Shown here: positions 1 to 7,581 of the stretch, piece by piece | Layout of the letters: the number at the start of each line of letters is the position of its first letter | Numbering within the stretch: position 1 is the stretch's first letter | IMG/VR virus record: IMGVR_UViG_3300028920_000164 | Location: 1 to 36,464 of that record | Reading direction: 5' to 3' (one strand) | DNA length: 36,464 nucleotides | From: a virus | Made by a program: the position numbers and the translations under genes | The notes under the pieces: model-generated | What the model was told of the DNA's origin: nothing | The model's input: only the letters and a program-made list of their open reading frames with translations | The model's database searches: none

Positions 1-15
1 AGCTCAGTGTAAATT

Positions 16-57
16 TGCACGCTATCTCAGAAAAGTTGCACGCTATCTCAGAAAAGT
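16..57 (+). repeat. Left end: two tandem 21-bp transposase-site-like repeats
   Basis: Two identical 21-bp units, TGCACGCTATCTCAGAAAAG plus T, lie head to tail at 16-36 and 37-57 with no spacer. Inverted copies lie at the right end, so these are the likely binding sites of the prophage transposase, equivalent to Mu L1/L2. A 21-bp period is two DNA helical turns, which would place both sites on one DNA face. The assignment to the transposase is inference from position and symmetry. Confidence 0.85.
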
Positions 58-81
58 TTTTTTGGCTAAAATTCAGGGCGC

Positions 82-126
82 AAAATACCTGCCCGAATTC
101 GCGGTTATCGATTCGACAGGTATTTT
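82..126. terminator. Long hairpin closing the leftward operon, probable bidirectional terminator
   Basis: AAAATACCTG (82-91) pairs perfectly with CAGGTATTTT (117-126), and an inner CGAAT/ATTCG pair (94-98/111-115) extends the stem. The A-rich and T-rich sides give U-tracts on both strands, stronger rightward (six T) than leftward (four T). It lies between the last leftward gene and the left end, so it could stop prophage transcription entering host DNA and host transcription entering the prophage. The rest of 58-250 holds nothing I can assign. Confidence 0.55.
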
Positions 127-250
127 TTAAATTTTTTCCGGACCAGCTTGCCGCTTATGCGGTCACCACCAGCTCCTTGTCTTTAGTTGGTTGGTTGTGG
201 CCCACCGTGCAAAGCAGTGTGCTGCGCTACCGTTGCCGGCGGCGGAAACC

Positions 251-601
251 CTACTCTACTTTAATTGTGATTTTCACCGGCTGTTGGGGCATTTCGATTA
301 CGATGTCTTCCTGATACGTCATGCGAAGCATGATCTTCTTGCTTTCGCCGGCGGCGTTCCAGGCCGAAACGCCGAATAGATACTCCTGGCCGACTGTCAG
401 CGGAGGCAGCACATACTCTCGATCCAATGGCGATGCCTCGCCGGCGGGGGTGTCCATATCGTCAATGTAAATACGATAACCGTTCAGGGATCCCTGGTAT
501 TCATGTTCCCAAACGAGCCTGGCCTGGTCTGCGATCGCTGGAGAGATCGCCGCGATAAAAAGAAGCAATGAGACAGCACACCCGATAAATGTCTTTTTCA
601 T
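251..601 (-). CDS. Secreted fibronectin type III-like small protein (probable moron)
   Basis: A 116-aa protein using the ATG at 599-601, which has GGAG about 9 nt upstream; an in-frame start at 637 lacks this support. Residues 1-24 form a clear Sec signal peptide (MKKTFIG, a hydrophobic stretch rich in L/A/I, then a PAIA cleavage-like site). The rest, with 'RLVWEHEY', 'GYRIYIDD' and 'VSAWNAAGES' segments, fits one fibronectin type III domain. It is the last gene of the leftward string, next to the left end, a position where transposable phages often carry non-essential cargo. A periplasmic or surface role in the lysogen or in adsorption is possible. No catalytic residues are evident. Confidence 0.6.
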   Translation of the reverse strand: MKKTFIGCAVSLLLFIAAISPAIADQARLVWEHEYQGSLNGYRIYIDDMDTPAGEASPLDREYVLPPLTVGQEYLFGVSAWNAAGESKKIMLRMTYQEDIVIEMPQQPVKITIKVE

Positions 602-709
602 TTTCAATTTCTCCAATTTGCCGCGATTGCGCGTCAAGGGTCATGCGGCACCTATTTATTAATGCTCTAAAGTTTTCTGGCTTCATTTATTATCCCCTGC
701 TTTGATTCC

Positions 710-784
710 CTATGAATCCGTATCCAGGAGCATGATCCCCAAGCCGATCAGAACCGCCGCCGTCAACAAGACTCTCTTCAGCAT
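710..784 (-). CDS. 24-aa single-pass membrane peptide
   Basis: A very short reading frame with a strong Shine-Dalgarno (GGAGG, 5-6 nt before the ATG at 782-784) placed 10 nt after the upstream gene's stop. The product begins MLKRVLLTAAVLIGLGIMLL and ends DTDS: positively charged start, about 16 hydrophobic residues, acidic tail, as in one-pass N-in membrane peptides. No homologue is recognised. The ribosome site and close spacing to the operon argue for translation. It could be a lysis accessory, a leader peptide, or an anti-superinfection peptide. Confidence 0.5.
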   Translation of the reverse strand: MLKRVLLTAAVLIGLGIMLLDTDS

Positions 785-794
785 GGCGCCTCCG

Positions 795-1514
795 TTATAT
801 CTGCCGCAGGTTTTTGGGGACGAACAGCCGGCGGCCGTCGTCGTATTCGTAGGCGTTCATGGCGTCGATCAGGACCTGGCCGTCGGCCTTGGCCCGATCC
901 TGGATCTCCTCGATCAAAGCGCGCTCGGTTTTAAACAGCGCCACGGCGTCGAAGTCGTCCGGGTTTTTCGGGAGGACCGGCCACTCGAAGTCCTCGGGCG
1001 CCTCGTCCAGCCCCCAGTAGCCTTCGGGCGGATCGTCGGCCATCCACACGTGGTCGATCGCCCCGGTTTTCTTGTCGATCAGGGCGAAAATAAAGGGCTC
1101 GTCCGTGGACGTAATGTAGCGGTAGTAAATCGAATAGGCTTTAAAGTTAGTGCTGGACTCGTTATAGAGTCTATGGCGGTCTATGTACGTTGCCGACGCG
1201 TACGTGGCGGGGCGCCAGCGTATTAATCCATCCTGCCCGTGAATGTTTTTAGCGAACTGGTACGCTTGCAGATTGACGTCCAGGTAATCTTCCGGGCCCA
1301 GGTTTCCGCTGGTCGATCCCGTCGCCGTCTTGAGCGCGTTGCGGCCCACCGACCCGGCCGCATACATGGCCTCCACCACGTAGCCGTTTTTAAGCACGGG
1401 CGCGCCGCTGTCCTTGTTGAAGGCCGCGGCGATGTTGTCGCGCAGCTGCTGCATCTGGACGCTGGTCAGCTTGGTGCCGTAGCCGAACGCGGACGAAAGA
1501 TTCACCCAGGTCAT
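795..1514 (-). CDS. Predicted tail or tail-fibre-associated protein
   Basis: 239 aa. The ATG at 1512-1514 overlaps the TGA of the upstream gene (ATGA) and is preceded by GGAGGAGG. The N-terminal 45 residues ('NLSSAFGYGTKLTSVQMQQL') look like the opening of tail-tip or fibre proteins in related prophages. The middle is Tyr/Ser-rich and the C-terminal third is charged and helical ('ALFKTERALIEEIQDRAKAD'). It follows the tail tip genes in the operon, so a distal tail role is the best guess. No catalytic motif was seen. Confidence 0.5.
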   Translation of the reverse strand: MTWVNLSSAFGYGTKLTSVQMQQLRDNIAAAFNKDSGAPVLKNGYVVEAMYAAGSVGRNALKTATGSTSGNLGPEDYLDVNLQAYQFAKNIHGQDGLIRWRPATYASATYIDRHRLYNESSTNFKAYSIYYRYITSTDEPFIFALIDKKTGAIDHVWMADDPPEGYWGLDEAPEDFEWPVLPKNPDDFDAVALFKTERALIEEIQDRAKADGQVLIDAMNAYEYDDGRRLFVPKNLRQI

Positions 1515-1756
1515 ATCGCGTCCTCCTCCTGTAGCAGGTGGTCGAGTTCGCCCCTGAACAGCGACCGCACGATCCGCGCGTGCCGCGGGCACACGAACGC
1601 CCGGTCCACCGTGTGGGACTGGCCCGTGGCCGGGTCCTGCCAGGTGCCGGCCAGGCCGCTCACGTCGCACCACCCCGGAAAGCCCTGGTTGTAGTGAGCC
1701 TCGGTGTGCGCAGCCCCGCAGCCGCTCACCATGCAATGCACCGTGCGCAGTATCAT
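1511..1756 (-). CDS. Small cysteine-rich protein of the tail operon
   Basis: 81 aa, start and stop both within 4-nt ATGA overlaps with its neighbours, so translationally coupled. Four cysteines (two near residues 8 and 13, one in 'GWCDV', one in 'FVCPRHARIV') plus histidines suggest a metal-binding fold, but the spacing matches no family I can name. Comparable small genes of unknown role often follow tip genes in siphovirus operons. Confidence 0.6.
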   Translation of the reverse strand: MILRTVHCMVSGCGAAHTEAHYNQGFPGWCDVSGLAGTWQDPATGQSHTVDRAFVCPRHARIVRSLFRGELDHLLQEEDAI

Positions 1757-2046
1757 GGCGCCCCCCAGTCGAGGTGGCCGATCCCCAGGGCCTCCTTGGT
1801 AGACGCGTCCAGCGCCGCGATCGCGGCCAGCAGCAGGTCGCGCGCCTCGGCCTGGAGCTTGGCCTCATATTCAGTGTCGGCCTCCATATGCGCCTGCGCG
1901 TCCAGAAACATCGCCCGGTAGGTGTCGCGGCGGGGAAAGGCGGGCACGGCCTGCCCGGCCTCCACCAGGCCGGCGCGCACCTCGTTGTGGATCTTCTCCC
2001 TTAGCTTCGCCGTCACAGCCATTTCGACCTCGGTTAGGTCCGCCAT
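1753..2046 (-). CDS. Conserved-type helical tail-module protein, function unknown
   Basis: 97 aa from the ATG at 2044-2046 with GGGAGG upstream. A longer frame extends upstream but overlaps the preceding gene in Arg/Gly/Pro-rich shadow sequence, so it was not used. The protein is acidic and helical ('EVEMAVTAKLREKIHNEV', 'EYEAKLQAEARDLLLAAIAAL'). Its stop overlaps the next ATG. The position suggests a tail tip accessory or chaperone; nothing in the sequence fixes the function. Confidence 0.6.
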   Translation of the reverse strand: MADLTEVEMAVTAKLREKIHNEVRAGLVEAGQAVPAFPRRDTYRAMFLDAQAHMEADTEYEAKLQAEARDLLLAAIAALDASTKEALGIGHLDWGAP

Positions 2047-2057
2047 CTGCGCCTCCC

Positions 2058-3245
2058 TTAAAGCAGCACGTCGTCGCCGTCCAGAAACGACACGTCTAAA
2101 TAAAATCCGTTCATCACCGCGGCCCCGTCCAGCTCGCGGGTCAGCCGCCCGCCGTCCAGGTCGCACTCGAACTCCACCAGTCGCCACCCCTGGGCGCTCG
2201 TGATGTTGTAGAAGCTGTTGTGTAAGCGCACGGTGTCGCCGATCTGCAGGTGCGCGGCCGCCAGGCCGGTCTCCACCTGGAAGCGCGACGGCGGGTCGTT
2301 CAGCAGCAGCGTGCGCCGGGTGGCCAGGTTGATCGCCGCCGGGCTGTCCACGTACCACACGCTTTCGTCGCGGGCTAGGGCCTCGTGCACCCCGAAACTT
2401 TCGACCGAGAGCGAGCGCACGCTGGTCACCGTGTCCAGCCAGTAGTCGCTCTTGGGCGCGTAGTTAAAACTCACCTTTTGCCGGTTGACCATCCGCGTGG
2501 TGTCCACGTCGATCACCATTGCGGCGTAGTGCTCATCCGAAAGGGTCGTGTCCAGGCTGCTGGCCTCCTCGAATCTCATAAAGCGCAGCCGCCCGTCGCC
2601 CTCCACCACCACCGCGCTGTCGGCCATCTGCGCCAGCGCCTGCAGGGCCTCGCTCACGCGCTCGCCCGTGTAGCGGGTATGGATCAGTATCGTGTCGGAG
2701 GAGAACGCCGCGGCCCAGGCGCCGAAGGCCTCGTAGTCGATGTCCGGGTTGCTCGTGCTGGCCACCGCCGAGAGCCCCCCGTAGCAGGTGCACAGCGTCC
2801 AGGCCACGTCGCTCACCAGCTGCCCGCCGCTGGTCGGGATTTCCACCGGGTTGTCCGTGTCGCCCACCGTTCGCTCGGTAAATGCCCACAGGCGGTCGCG
2901 AAGTCGCACCTCGCACTCGGTGGCGCTGTAGGCCACCGTTTTCAGCTCGCCCGTGTAGAGCGGCATCCACTCGGTGCCGCTGTTTGGGTGGGTGAACCCT
3001 ACGGCCAGCTCGGCCGAGGCCACCATCGTGATCGCCGTAGTCCAGAAATTGTTCAGCGCGCCGTCGTCGTTGGCCAGCCGCACCGTGGCCTCCACGCTTT
3101 TCAGCTCGTTGGCCGTTCGAACGAACCTCGGCCAGCGGGTCACCCGCGCGGTGTGATCGCTGCCCGCCAGGAGGAAGCGGCGCCTCGCGGGCGGGCGCAG
3201 CGCGAAGCTTTGGTCCACGAACCAGCTGCTAACGTCATTCGCCAT
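2058..3245 (-). CDS. Tail tip / baseplate-hub-like protein
   Basis: 395 aa, ATG at 3243-3245 overlapping the upstream stop as TAATG. It begins MANDVSSWFVDQSF and is beta-rich with repeated 'VEATVRLANDDG', 'YTGELKTVAYSATECEVRLRD' and 'IGDTVRLHNSFYNI' segments, the style of hub and tip proteins that assemble below the tape measure. Two adjacent cysteines occur in 'WTLCTCYGG'. It lies two genes downstream of the tape measure, the standard place for such proteins in siphoviruses. Identification rests mainly on gene order. Confidence 0.55.
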   Translation of the reverse strand: MANDVSSWFVDQSFALRPPARRRFLLAGSDHTARVTRWPRFVRTANELKSVEATVRLANDDGALNNFWTTAITMVASAELAVGFTHPNSGTEWMPLYTGELKTVAYSATECEVRLRDRLWAFTERTVGDTDNPVEIPTSGGQLVSDVAWTLCTCYGGLSAVASTSNPDIDYEAFGAWAAAFSSDTILIHTRYTGERVSEALQALAQMADSAVVVEGDGRLRFMRFEEASSLDTTLSDEHYAAMVIDVDTTRMVNRQKVSFNYAPKSDYWLDTVTSVRSLSVESFGVHEALARDESVWYVDSPAAINLATRRTLLLNDPPSRFQVETGLAAAHLQIGDTVRLHNSFYNITSAQGWRLVEFECDLDGGRLTRELDGAAVMNGFYLDVSFLDGDDVLL

Positions 3246-3613
3246 TAGAGGTAGCCCTCCAGCTCGATCGTGCCCTTCAGTCGCGTGGCCGAGGGTTTCA
3301 CGTACTGCCGCAGCGGGGTCTCGTCGTTGACGATGTAGACGCTGTGCGTGGCGGTCACCCCGCCCGAGGTCACGAAAAGAAGAAGCGGCGTTGCCGTGCC
3401 CCACCAGGAGTTGACCAGCGCCGCCGCGCTGCCCGGGATGTCCTCGGCCTGCAGGCTGAAGCGCTCGTAGGCGCCCCACACGTAGCGATAAAGGTTTCCG
3501 GCCTTGGCGCGGTGTTCGCTCTTGATCTGCTTCTCGCCAAACCGCGAGGACCAGCCCAGGGTCAGCTCCACGGCCGTGGCGCTCGTCGGCCCGAGCTCGA
3601 ATTTCAGGCTCAT
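3245..3613 (-). CDS. Probable distal tail protein
   Basis: 122 aa; its ATG overlaps the tape-measure stop (ATGA) and its stop overlaps the next start (TAATG). It is a compact beta-rich protein ('SLKFELGPTSATAVELTL' and 'RLKGTIELEGYL') with a Trp/Tyr-rich centre. The gene immediately after the tape measure in siphoviruses usually encodes the distal tail or tip attachment protein, and the length fits a small version. No specific family motif could be verified. Confidence 0.5.
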   Translation of the reverse strand: MSLKFELGPTSATAVELTLGWSSRFGEKQIKSEHRAKAGNLYRYVWGAYERFSLQAEDIPGSAAALVNSWWGTATPLLLFVTSGGVTATHSVYIVNDETPLRQYVKPSATRLKGTIELEGYL

Positions 3614-5499
3614 GGCGCCACCCCCGCGGCCTTCAGGTTCCTAAGCGCCGGCACGATTTTCTCTTCGGCCAGGCTGCGCCAGTCGTGGCGCCCCATCGAA
3701 AGCAGCACTCCCAGCGTGGGGATCTCCACGTGCACGTGCACCTCCTGGTGCGCCACCGATATGGCCCCGCCGCCCGCGCCGCCTTCCAGGTAGTCGGTCA
3801 GGTCGCGGTTTTGCCGCGGAGAGAGCACGCGCTCGCCGCGGTCCAGCAGGTAGGTCTGCTCGCGCGGCACATAGCCCAGCCCGCCGTGGGCCTCACCCCC
3901 GTATTCGGCGCTTTTAATCGCCGCCACCCGCGCGGTGCCGTAGGCGATCGCCGCGGCCGCCGCGGCCACGCCCAGCGCCGGGCCGATGATCGGAATGCCG
4001 GCCATCGCCTTGTAGGCCGCGATCGCCGCCTCGTGGGTGTCCATCACGGCCTGGGCCGCCTGGATGCCCTTGGCCAGCTGGAAGCCCTTCTCCCCGAAAG
4101 CCTGCATATGCGTGTGCATGTCGGCCAGCGCCTTTTTCTGGTCATCCTGGCGCTTTTTGGTGTCCACGGCCTCGGCCTTGGCGTCCTTCTGCTTGGCGCG
4201 CTCCTGCTTCTCGGCCTGCTCTTCTTTGAAGGCCTCGAGCCATTCCAGGTAGCTCGCCGCGTTTTCCTGGCTGCGCGCGATCTCCTCGCCGGTGAAGGGG
4301 TAGATGCCCCGCTGCTCCTCGTCCATCTCCAGCTGCGGCTGGGCCGCCAGCTGCAGGTCGGCCAGCCAGCCCTTGGCCTGGTCCACGAACGCGCCCACGC
4401 GCTCCACGGCCAGGCCCTGGTTGGCCAGCCGGTCCAGCTCGGTGTAGGCCGTATCGCCCAGGCGGCGCATGTCCTCGATCGCCGCGGACGCGTCGCCGCG
4501 GAAGCGGTCCACCCCGGCCAGGGCCTCGTCGAACATGCCCCGGAAGTTGAGCGCCGCCATCATGTCGCGGGTCTTTTCTATCAGCCAGTCGATGCCCGTG
4601 ACCACGGCCTCCACCAGCGCCGCGAAGCCCAGCCGCAGCACCTGCCACACCATCTGCAGGCCCCGCCAGCTGTCCACCAGCAGCGCCCCGGCATAGGCCC
4701 CGTACTCGGCCAGCTTGGCCATCATCTCCACCCCCACCCGCGCCCAGTCCGCTATCTTCTCGCGGTTGTCCGCGATCCAGTAGGCGAAGTTGTTGAAAAA
4801 GCCCGAGAGCGTCGGCATCAGCCGCTCGGCGATCGTGTTGCGCACCCCTGCGAAGGCCATCTGCATGCGCGTCAGGCTGTCGTTGAACAGGGCCGCGCTC
4901 TGCCCGGCGTTCTCGCCCACCACCGTGCCGAAGCGGTCGGCCTCGGCCATCATGGCGGCCAGCCCCGCGGCGCCGCCCACGAAGAGCCGCTGCAGTTGGG
5001 CGCCCTCCTCGCCCAGGAGGGCCGCGGCCACCGCGCTGCGCTCGGTGGCGTTCTCCATGCCGGCGAACCCGTTGGCCATTTGGGGCAGGATCTGATCCAC
5101 GCTTCTTAGCTGCCCGTCGGCGTCGCGGGTCTCGATCCCCAGCCGCGCAAACGCCGCCGCTGCTTTAATGTTGCCGGCCTCGGCCTCCACCATCTGGATG
5201 GCGATCTTCTCCACGGCTTTCGCCGTGGTCTCGAACTTGACCCCCGAGAACTCGCTGGCCGCGGCCATGCGCGAAAGAAATCGCGTGCTTTGCCCGGTCT
5301 GGTCGGAGAGCTTCTGGATTTTGTCGTTGGCCTCGGCCGTCTGCTTGGCCAGGGCTAACACGGCCGCGCCGGCCGCGGTGATGCCGCCGGCCAGCGCCAG
5401 GAAGCTGGTTTTAAGGCCGGGCAGCTGCTCGCGGACACTCCCGAACACGCCCGAAAACTTGTCCCGCGCCTGAATTATGATTTCGACCTTGTCGCTCAC
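3610..5499 (-). CDS. Tail tape measure protein
   Basis: 629 aa starting at a GTG (5497-5499) with GAGGG 7 nt upstream. It opens with 'VEIIIQARDKFSGVF', typical of tape measures, then a hydrophobic segment at about 34-50, long helical stretches, another hydrophobic Ala/Gly-rich segment near 500-525, and a C-terminal 'YLLDRGERVLSPRQNRDL' module common in this family. It sets tail length and is ejected with DNA. Using the usual 0.15 nm per residue, the tail would be about 95 nm. It sits directly after the frameshifted chaperone pair, as in lambda. Confidence 0.9.
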   Translation of the reverse strand: MSDKVEIIIQARDKFSGVFGSVREQLPGLKTSFLALAGGITAAGAAVLALAKQTAEANDKIQKLSDQTGQSTRFLSRMAAASEFSGVKFETTAKAVEKIAIQMVEAEAGNIKAAAAFARLGIETRDADGQLRSVDQILPQMANGFAGMENATERSAVAAALLGEEGAQLQRLFVGGAAGLAAMMAEADRFGTVVGENAGQSAALFNDSLTRMQMAFAGVRNTIAERLMPTLSGFFNNFAYWIADNREKIADWARVGVEMMAKLAEYGAYAGALLVDSWRGLQMVWQVLRLGFAALVEAVVTGIDWLIEKTRDMMAALNFRGMFDEALAGVDRFRGDASAAIEDMRRLGDTAYTELDRLANQGLAVERVGAFVDQAKGWLADLQLAAQPQLEMDEEQRGIYPFTGEEIARSQENAASYLEWLEAFKEEQAEKQERAKQKDAKAEAVDTKKRQDDQKKALADMHTHMQAFGEKGFQLAKGIQAAQAVMDTHEAAIAAYKAMAGIPIIGPALGVAAAAAAIAYGTARVAAIKSAEYGGEAHGGLGYVPREQTYLLDRGERVLSPRQNRDLTDYLEGGAGGGAISVAHQEVHVHVEIPTLGVLLSMGRHDWRSLAEEKIVPALRNLKAAGVAP

Positions 5500-5512
5500 G
5501 CCTCCGCCCTCA

Positions 5513-6126
5513 CTATCTGCGCATGCCCTCGTACTCGTCCCGCAGAACGGCCAATATCCCCACCACCCGGTTGTCCTGCGCCATCACGCCGCCGGGTCCG
5601 GGCCACTCGCGCCGGGTGTAGCACTCGCCCCGTCTTTCGTAGCAGTCGTGGAACACGGCCAGCCACCAGTCGGCGGGCCGTCCGCAGACCGGCTCGCGCT
5701 GCGGCCGCCCGATGGTGGCGAAGCGGGCGGCCTGTTTGAGTTTTTTAGGTCGGCCGGGGTCAGCGCGCTGATGTCCGCCAGCCGGCTGGCGATATCGATG
5801 GCCAGCGGCATGCACGCGGCCGCCTCGAATACGGCCGCCGCGGAGGGCGTCTCGCCGTCGATCGTGAAACCCTCGATCCCTCGCACGTGATCGCCCACGT
5901 GTGGGGCGATGTCGTCCAGCAGCCGCCCCACCCCGGCGTAGACGGCGGCCACCGCGCCCTGGTCCGCCAGTCCGTTTGCGTCCATCTGGGCCAGCGCCGC
6001 GAACGTCTCCTGGTGGGCCATCAGCAGCAGAAACGCGCCGCGCGTCAGCGGGCGCAGCTGCATGCGAACCTCCGCCCCGTTGAAAGTGGTGGCGTAGTCG
6101 CGCCACTCCGTGACAATGTCAACCAT
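5513..6126 (-). CDS. Tail assembly chaperone GT-type, -1 frameshift product
   Basis: Ribosomes starting at 6126 read 129 codons, slip -1 on A AAA AAC (plus-strand 5740-5746), and continue in a second frame from 5740 to the stop at 5513, giving about 204 aa. The second frame ('LKQAARFATIGRPQ' to 'LRDEYEGMRR') has no start of its own near the site and ends 13 nt before the tape measure start. The stimulatory hairpin is a perfect 9-bp stem, 5703-5711 with 5724-5732, beginning 7 nt after the slippery site. This matches the conserved G/GT arrangement, in which the fusion recruits tube subunits to the tape measure. Slippage is predicted, not shown. Confidence 0.85.
5584..6126 (-). CDS. Tail assembly chaperone G-type, unshifted product
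   Basis: 180 aa in the zero frame from the ATG at 6124-6126. Residues 1-129 ('MVDIVTEWRDYATTFNGAEV', 'LTRGAFLLLMAHQETFAALA', 'ACMPLAIDIASRLADIS') form the helical chaperone domain shared with the frameshift product. Residues 130-180 are Pro/Ser/Arg-rich and probably unstructured. It binds the tape measure during tail assembly and is absent from virions in studied phages. Its place between the tube gene and the tape measure gene supports the call. Confidence 0.8.
   Translation of the reverse strand: MVDIVTEWRDYATTFNGAEVRMQLRPLTRGAFLLLMAHQETFAALAQMDANGLADQGAVAAVYAGVGRLLDDIAPHVGDHVRGIEGFTIDGETPSAAAVFEAAACMPLAIDIASRLADISALTPADLKNSNRPPASPPSGGRSASRSADGPPTGGWPCSTTATKDGASATPGASGPDPAA
5703..5746 (-). 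promoter_or_regulatory. Programmed -1 frameshift signal (slippery heptamer plus hairpin)
   Basis: On the coding strand the order is AAAAAAC (5746 down to 5740) in frame CTA AAA AAC, a 7-nt spacer, then GGCCGCCCG pairing with CGGGCGGCC across a 12-nt loop. Heptamer, spacing and GC-rich stem all fit known -1 signals. It joins the two chaperone frames at the point where both show coherent protein sequence. Confidence 0.9.
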
Positions 6127-6146
6127 TCAGCACCCCCTGGCGTCGG

Positions 6147-7112
6147 TTAGTAGGCGGCCATCGTATTCACCAACGTGAACTGGGCCGCGTAGCTGCTCGT
6201 CGTGTCGTACGTGGCCTTGGCCGAGAATCCCACCTCGATCAGACCCACCCCGCCGATATTGGCCGGGAATTCGGTGTAGCGCATGGCCGGGAAGTCCCCC
6301 GCGAGCTGATTGTGGGCGCCCATCACCGTGGACGGATCCGTGGCCGTGATCACCATGCGCTGGGCCTCGCGGTCGCGGTACTTGCGCGCCTGGGTGTCGC
6401 CCTCCAGGAGCATCGTGCCCGCGATCTCAACCGTGCGGCTGCCGTTGCGCAAAATGCGGTTGTAGCTCCGCGTCGTGTCCAGGTAGGCCTTGCCTTCGAG
6501 CGCGTTGTTCATCGTGATCGTGAAGTTGCCCACCCCGTCCACGGCCGCCTGTGCCAGCGACACCGAGCAGGTGTCCCACGTGTAGTAGCTGCCCGGCAGG
6601 TAGCTTGGGGTCAGCTTGTTGCCCCAGGCGAATCCCGCCCCCATCAACCCCAGGGTGCATTTGTAGAAGGCCCCCTGGGCGATCTCGAGGGTCAGCTGGT
6701 TGGCCACCACGTCGTAGTAGCGGTAGGCGCTGCCCGTGTCGCGATAAATCTCCAACGTCATGGGCGGCACCGCGCAGCGCCCCGCGTCCCAGTCGTCCTC
6801 CAGGCCCACGAAGATGTGGCGGTAGCAGCTGCCCACGTAGCCGTCCTGCGAACTCTGGCCGAAATAGGCTTTAAGAAGCTTACCCACCAGCAGCGGGTGC
6901 ACCTCCATCACGATGTCGCCCTCCACCGAGGCCATGCCCGGGTACTCGTCCGGCTCGTCGATCCGCGCCGTGATGCCCTCGCTGACCAAACTTTCGATCT
7001 TCTCGGTCACGCTCTCGCTGATGAACGGAACGTAATCCATCGAAGACACGTTCAGCGTGCCGAACGAGTCCTGGAAGCTGATCCCTATATGCCCACCCTG
7101 TCCGTAAGCCAT
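6147..7112 (-). CDS. Major tail tube protein
   Basis: 321 aa, ATG at 7110-7112 with AAGGAG 7 nt upstream. It begins 'MAYGQGGHIGISFQDSFGTL', contains 'SESVTEKIESLVSEGITARI' and ends in a beta-rich 'VGLIEVGFSAKATYDTTSSY' region, matching the tube proteins of siphophage-like Mu relatives. It lies between the tail terminator and the chaperones, the expected slot. It polymerises around the tape measure to form the noncontractile tube. No sheath gene accompanies it. Confidence 0.75.
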   Translation of the reverse strand: MAYGQGGHIGISFQDSFGTLNVSSMDYVPFISESVTEKIESLVSEGITARIDEPDEYPGMASVEGDIVMEVHPLLVGKLLKAYFGQSSQDGYVGSCYRHIFVGLEDDWDAGRCAVPPMTLEIYRDTGSAYRYYDVVANQLTLEIAQGAFYKCTLGLMGAGFAWGNKLTPSYLPGSYYTWDTCSVSLAQAAVDGVGNFTITMNNALEGKAYLDTTRSYNRILRNGSRTVEIAGTMLLEGDTQARKYRDREAQRMVITATDPSTVMGAHNQLAGDFPAMRYTEFPANIGGVGLIEVGFSAKATYDTTSSYAAQFTLVNTMAAY

Positions 7113-7131
7113 TTTAACTCCTTGCCTGGTG

Positions 7132-7560
7132 TTAGGTCCGGGCCTCGCAGATCACCGTGATCATGGCCCGGTGCCACCATTTGTCGTCCTCGACGTTGAC
7201 CTCGTAGGCCACCTCGTAGCCCAGGGTCGTCCCCACCGTGCCGCCCAGCTTGCGGTCGGCCATCAGCAGCGTCATTACGGCCACCTTACTGTCCTCCAGC
7301 AGGTCCTCGGCCGCCGCCGCGCTTTCCATGCTGGCGCGCTGTACCTCCACAACCGGCCGCGCGATCAGGCGCCAGGGCGAAGCGCCGCCCACGGCCAGCG
7401 GCTCGTAGGCCTCGTCCCCGCGGTAGATCCCCACCCATCCGCGGTAGGCCTTGCCCGCCGACTCGTTGCGCCGCGGGTTGCGCACCACGGTGTGCTCCTG
7501 CGGAAGCCCGGCCGCCAGAATTGTCTCGATCGCCGCCGTCACCTGGCCCTGGTCAAACAT
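7132..7560 (-). CDS. Tail terminator-like / head-tail connector protein
   Basis: 142 aa, ATG at 7558-7560 behind GGGAGGG. An alpha/beta protein opening 'MFDQGQVTAAIETILAAGLP', with a central 'LIARPVVEVQRASMES' strand-helix and a beta-rich C terminus ('GYEVAYEVNVEDDKWW'). Size, fold style and position between the gpG-like protein and the tube gene fit lambda gpU / Mu gp37-type terminators that cap the tail and join it to the head. Confidence 0.6.
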   Translation of the reverse strand: MFDQGQVTAAIETILAAGLPQEHTVVRNPRRNESAGKAYRGWVGIYRGDEAYEPLAVGGASPWRLIARPVVEVQRASMESAAAAEDLLEDSKVAVMTLLMADRKLGGTVGTTLGYEVAYEVNVEDDKWWHRAMITVICEART

Positions 7561-7581
7561 CCGGCCCTCCCATCGTTACGG

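Noticed and set aside
12-15. AATT as a proven target-site duplication
   Set aside because: The tetramer is palindromic and present at both ends, so it may belong to the inverted repeat; the left flank is too short to decide.
501-686. 61-codon minus-strand frame upstream of and overlapping the secreted FN3 gene
   Set aside because: Only a weak GGGG site, and most of it is out of frame over the signal peptide and FN3 coding region, whose protein sequence is clearly genuine.
3685-5109. Long plus-strand open frame (474 codons) opposite the tape measure; similar ones at 9103-10614, 13169-14578 and 15704-17308
   Set aside because: They are antisense to well-supported genes, rich in His/Arg/Gly/Pro as expected for the reverse frame of high-GC coding DNA, and have no family resemblance.
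5513-6126. Reading the two chaperone frames as a frameshifted pseudogene or sequencing error
   Set aside because: The A AAA AAC heptamer, 7-nt spacer and perfect 9-bp stem at the junction, in the gene slot where this frameshift is known, make programmed slippage far more likely.
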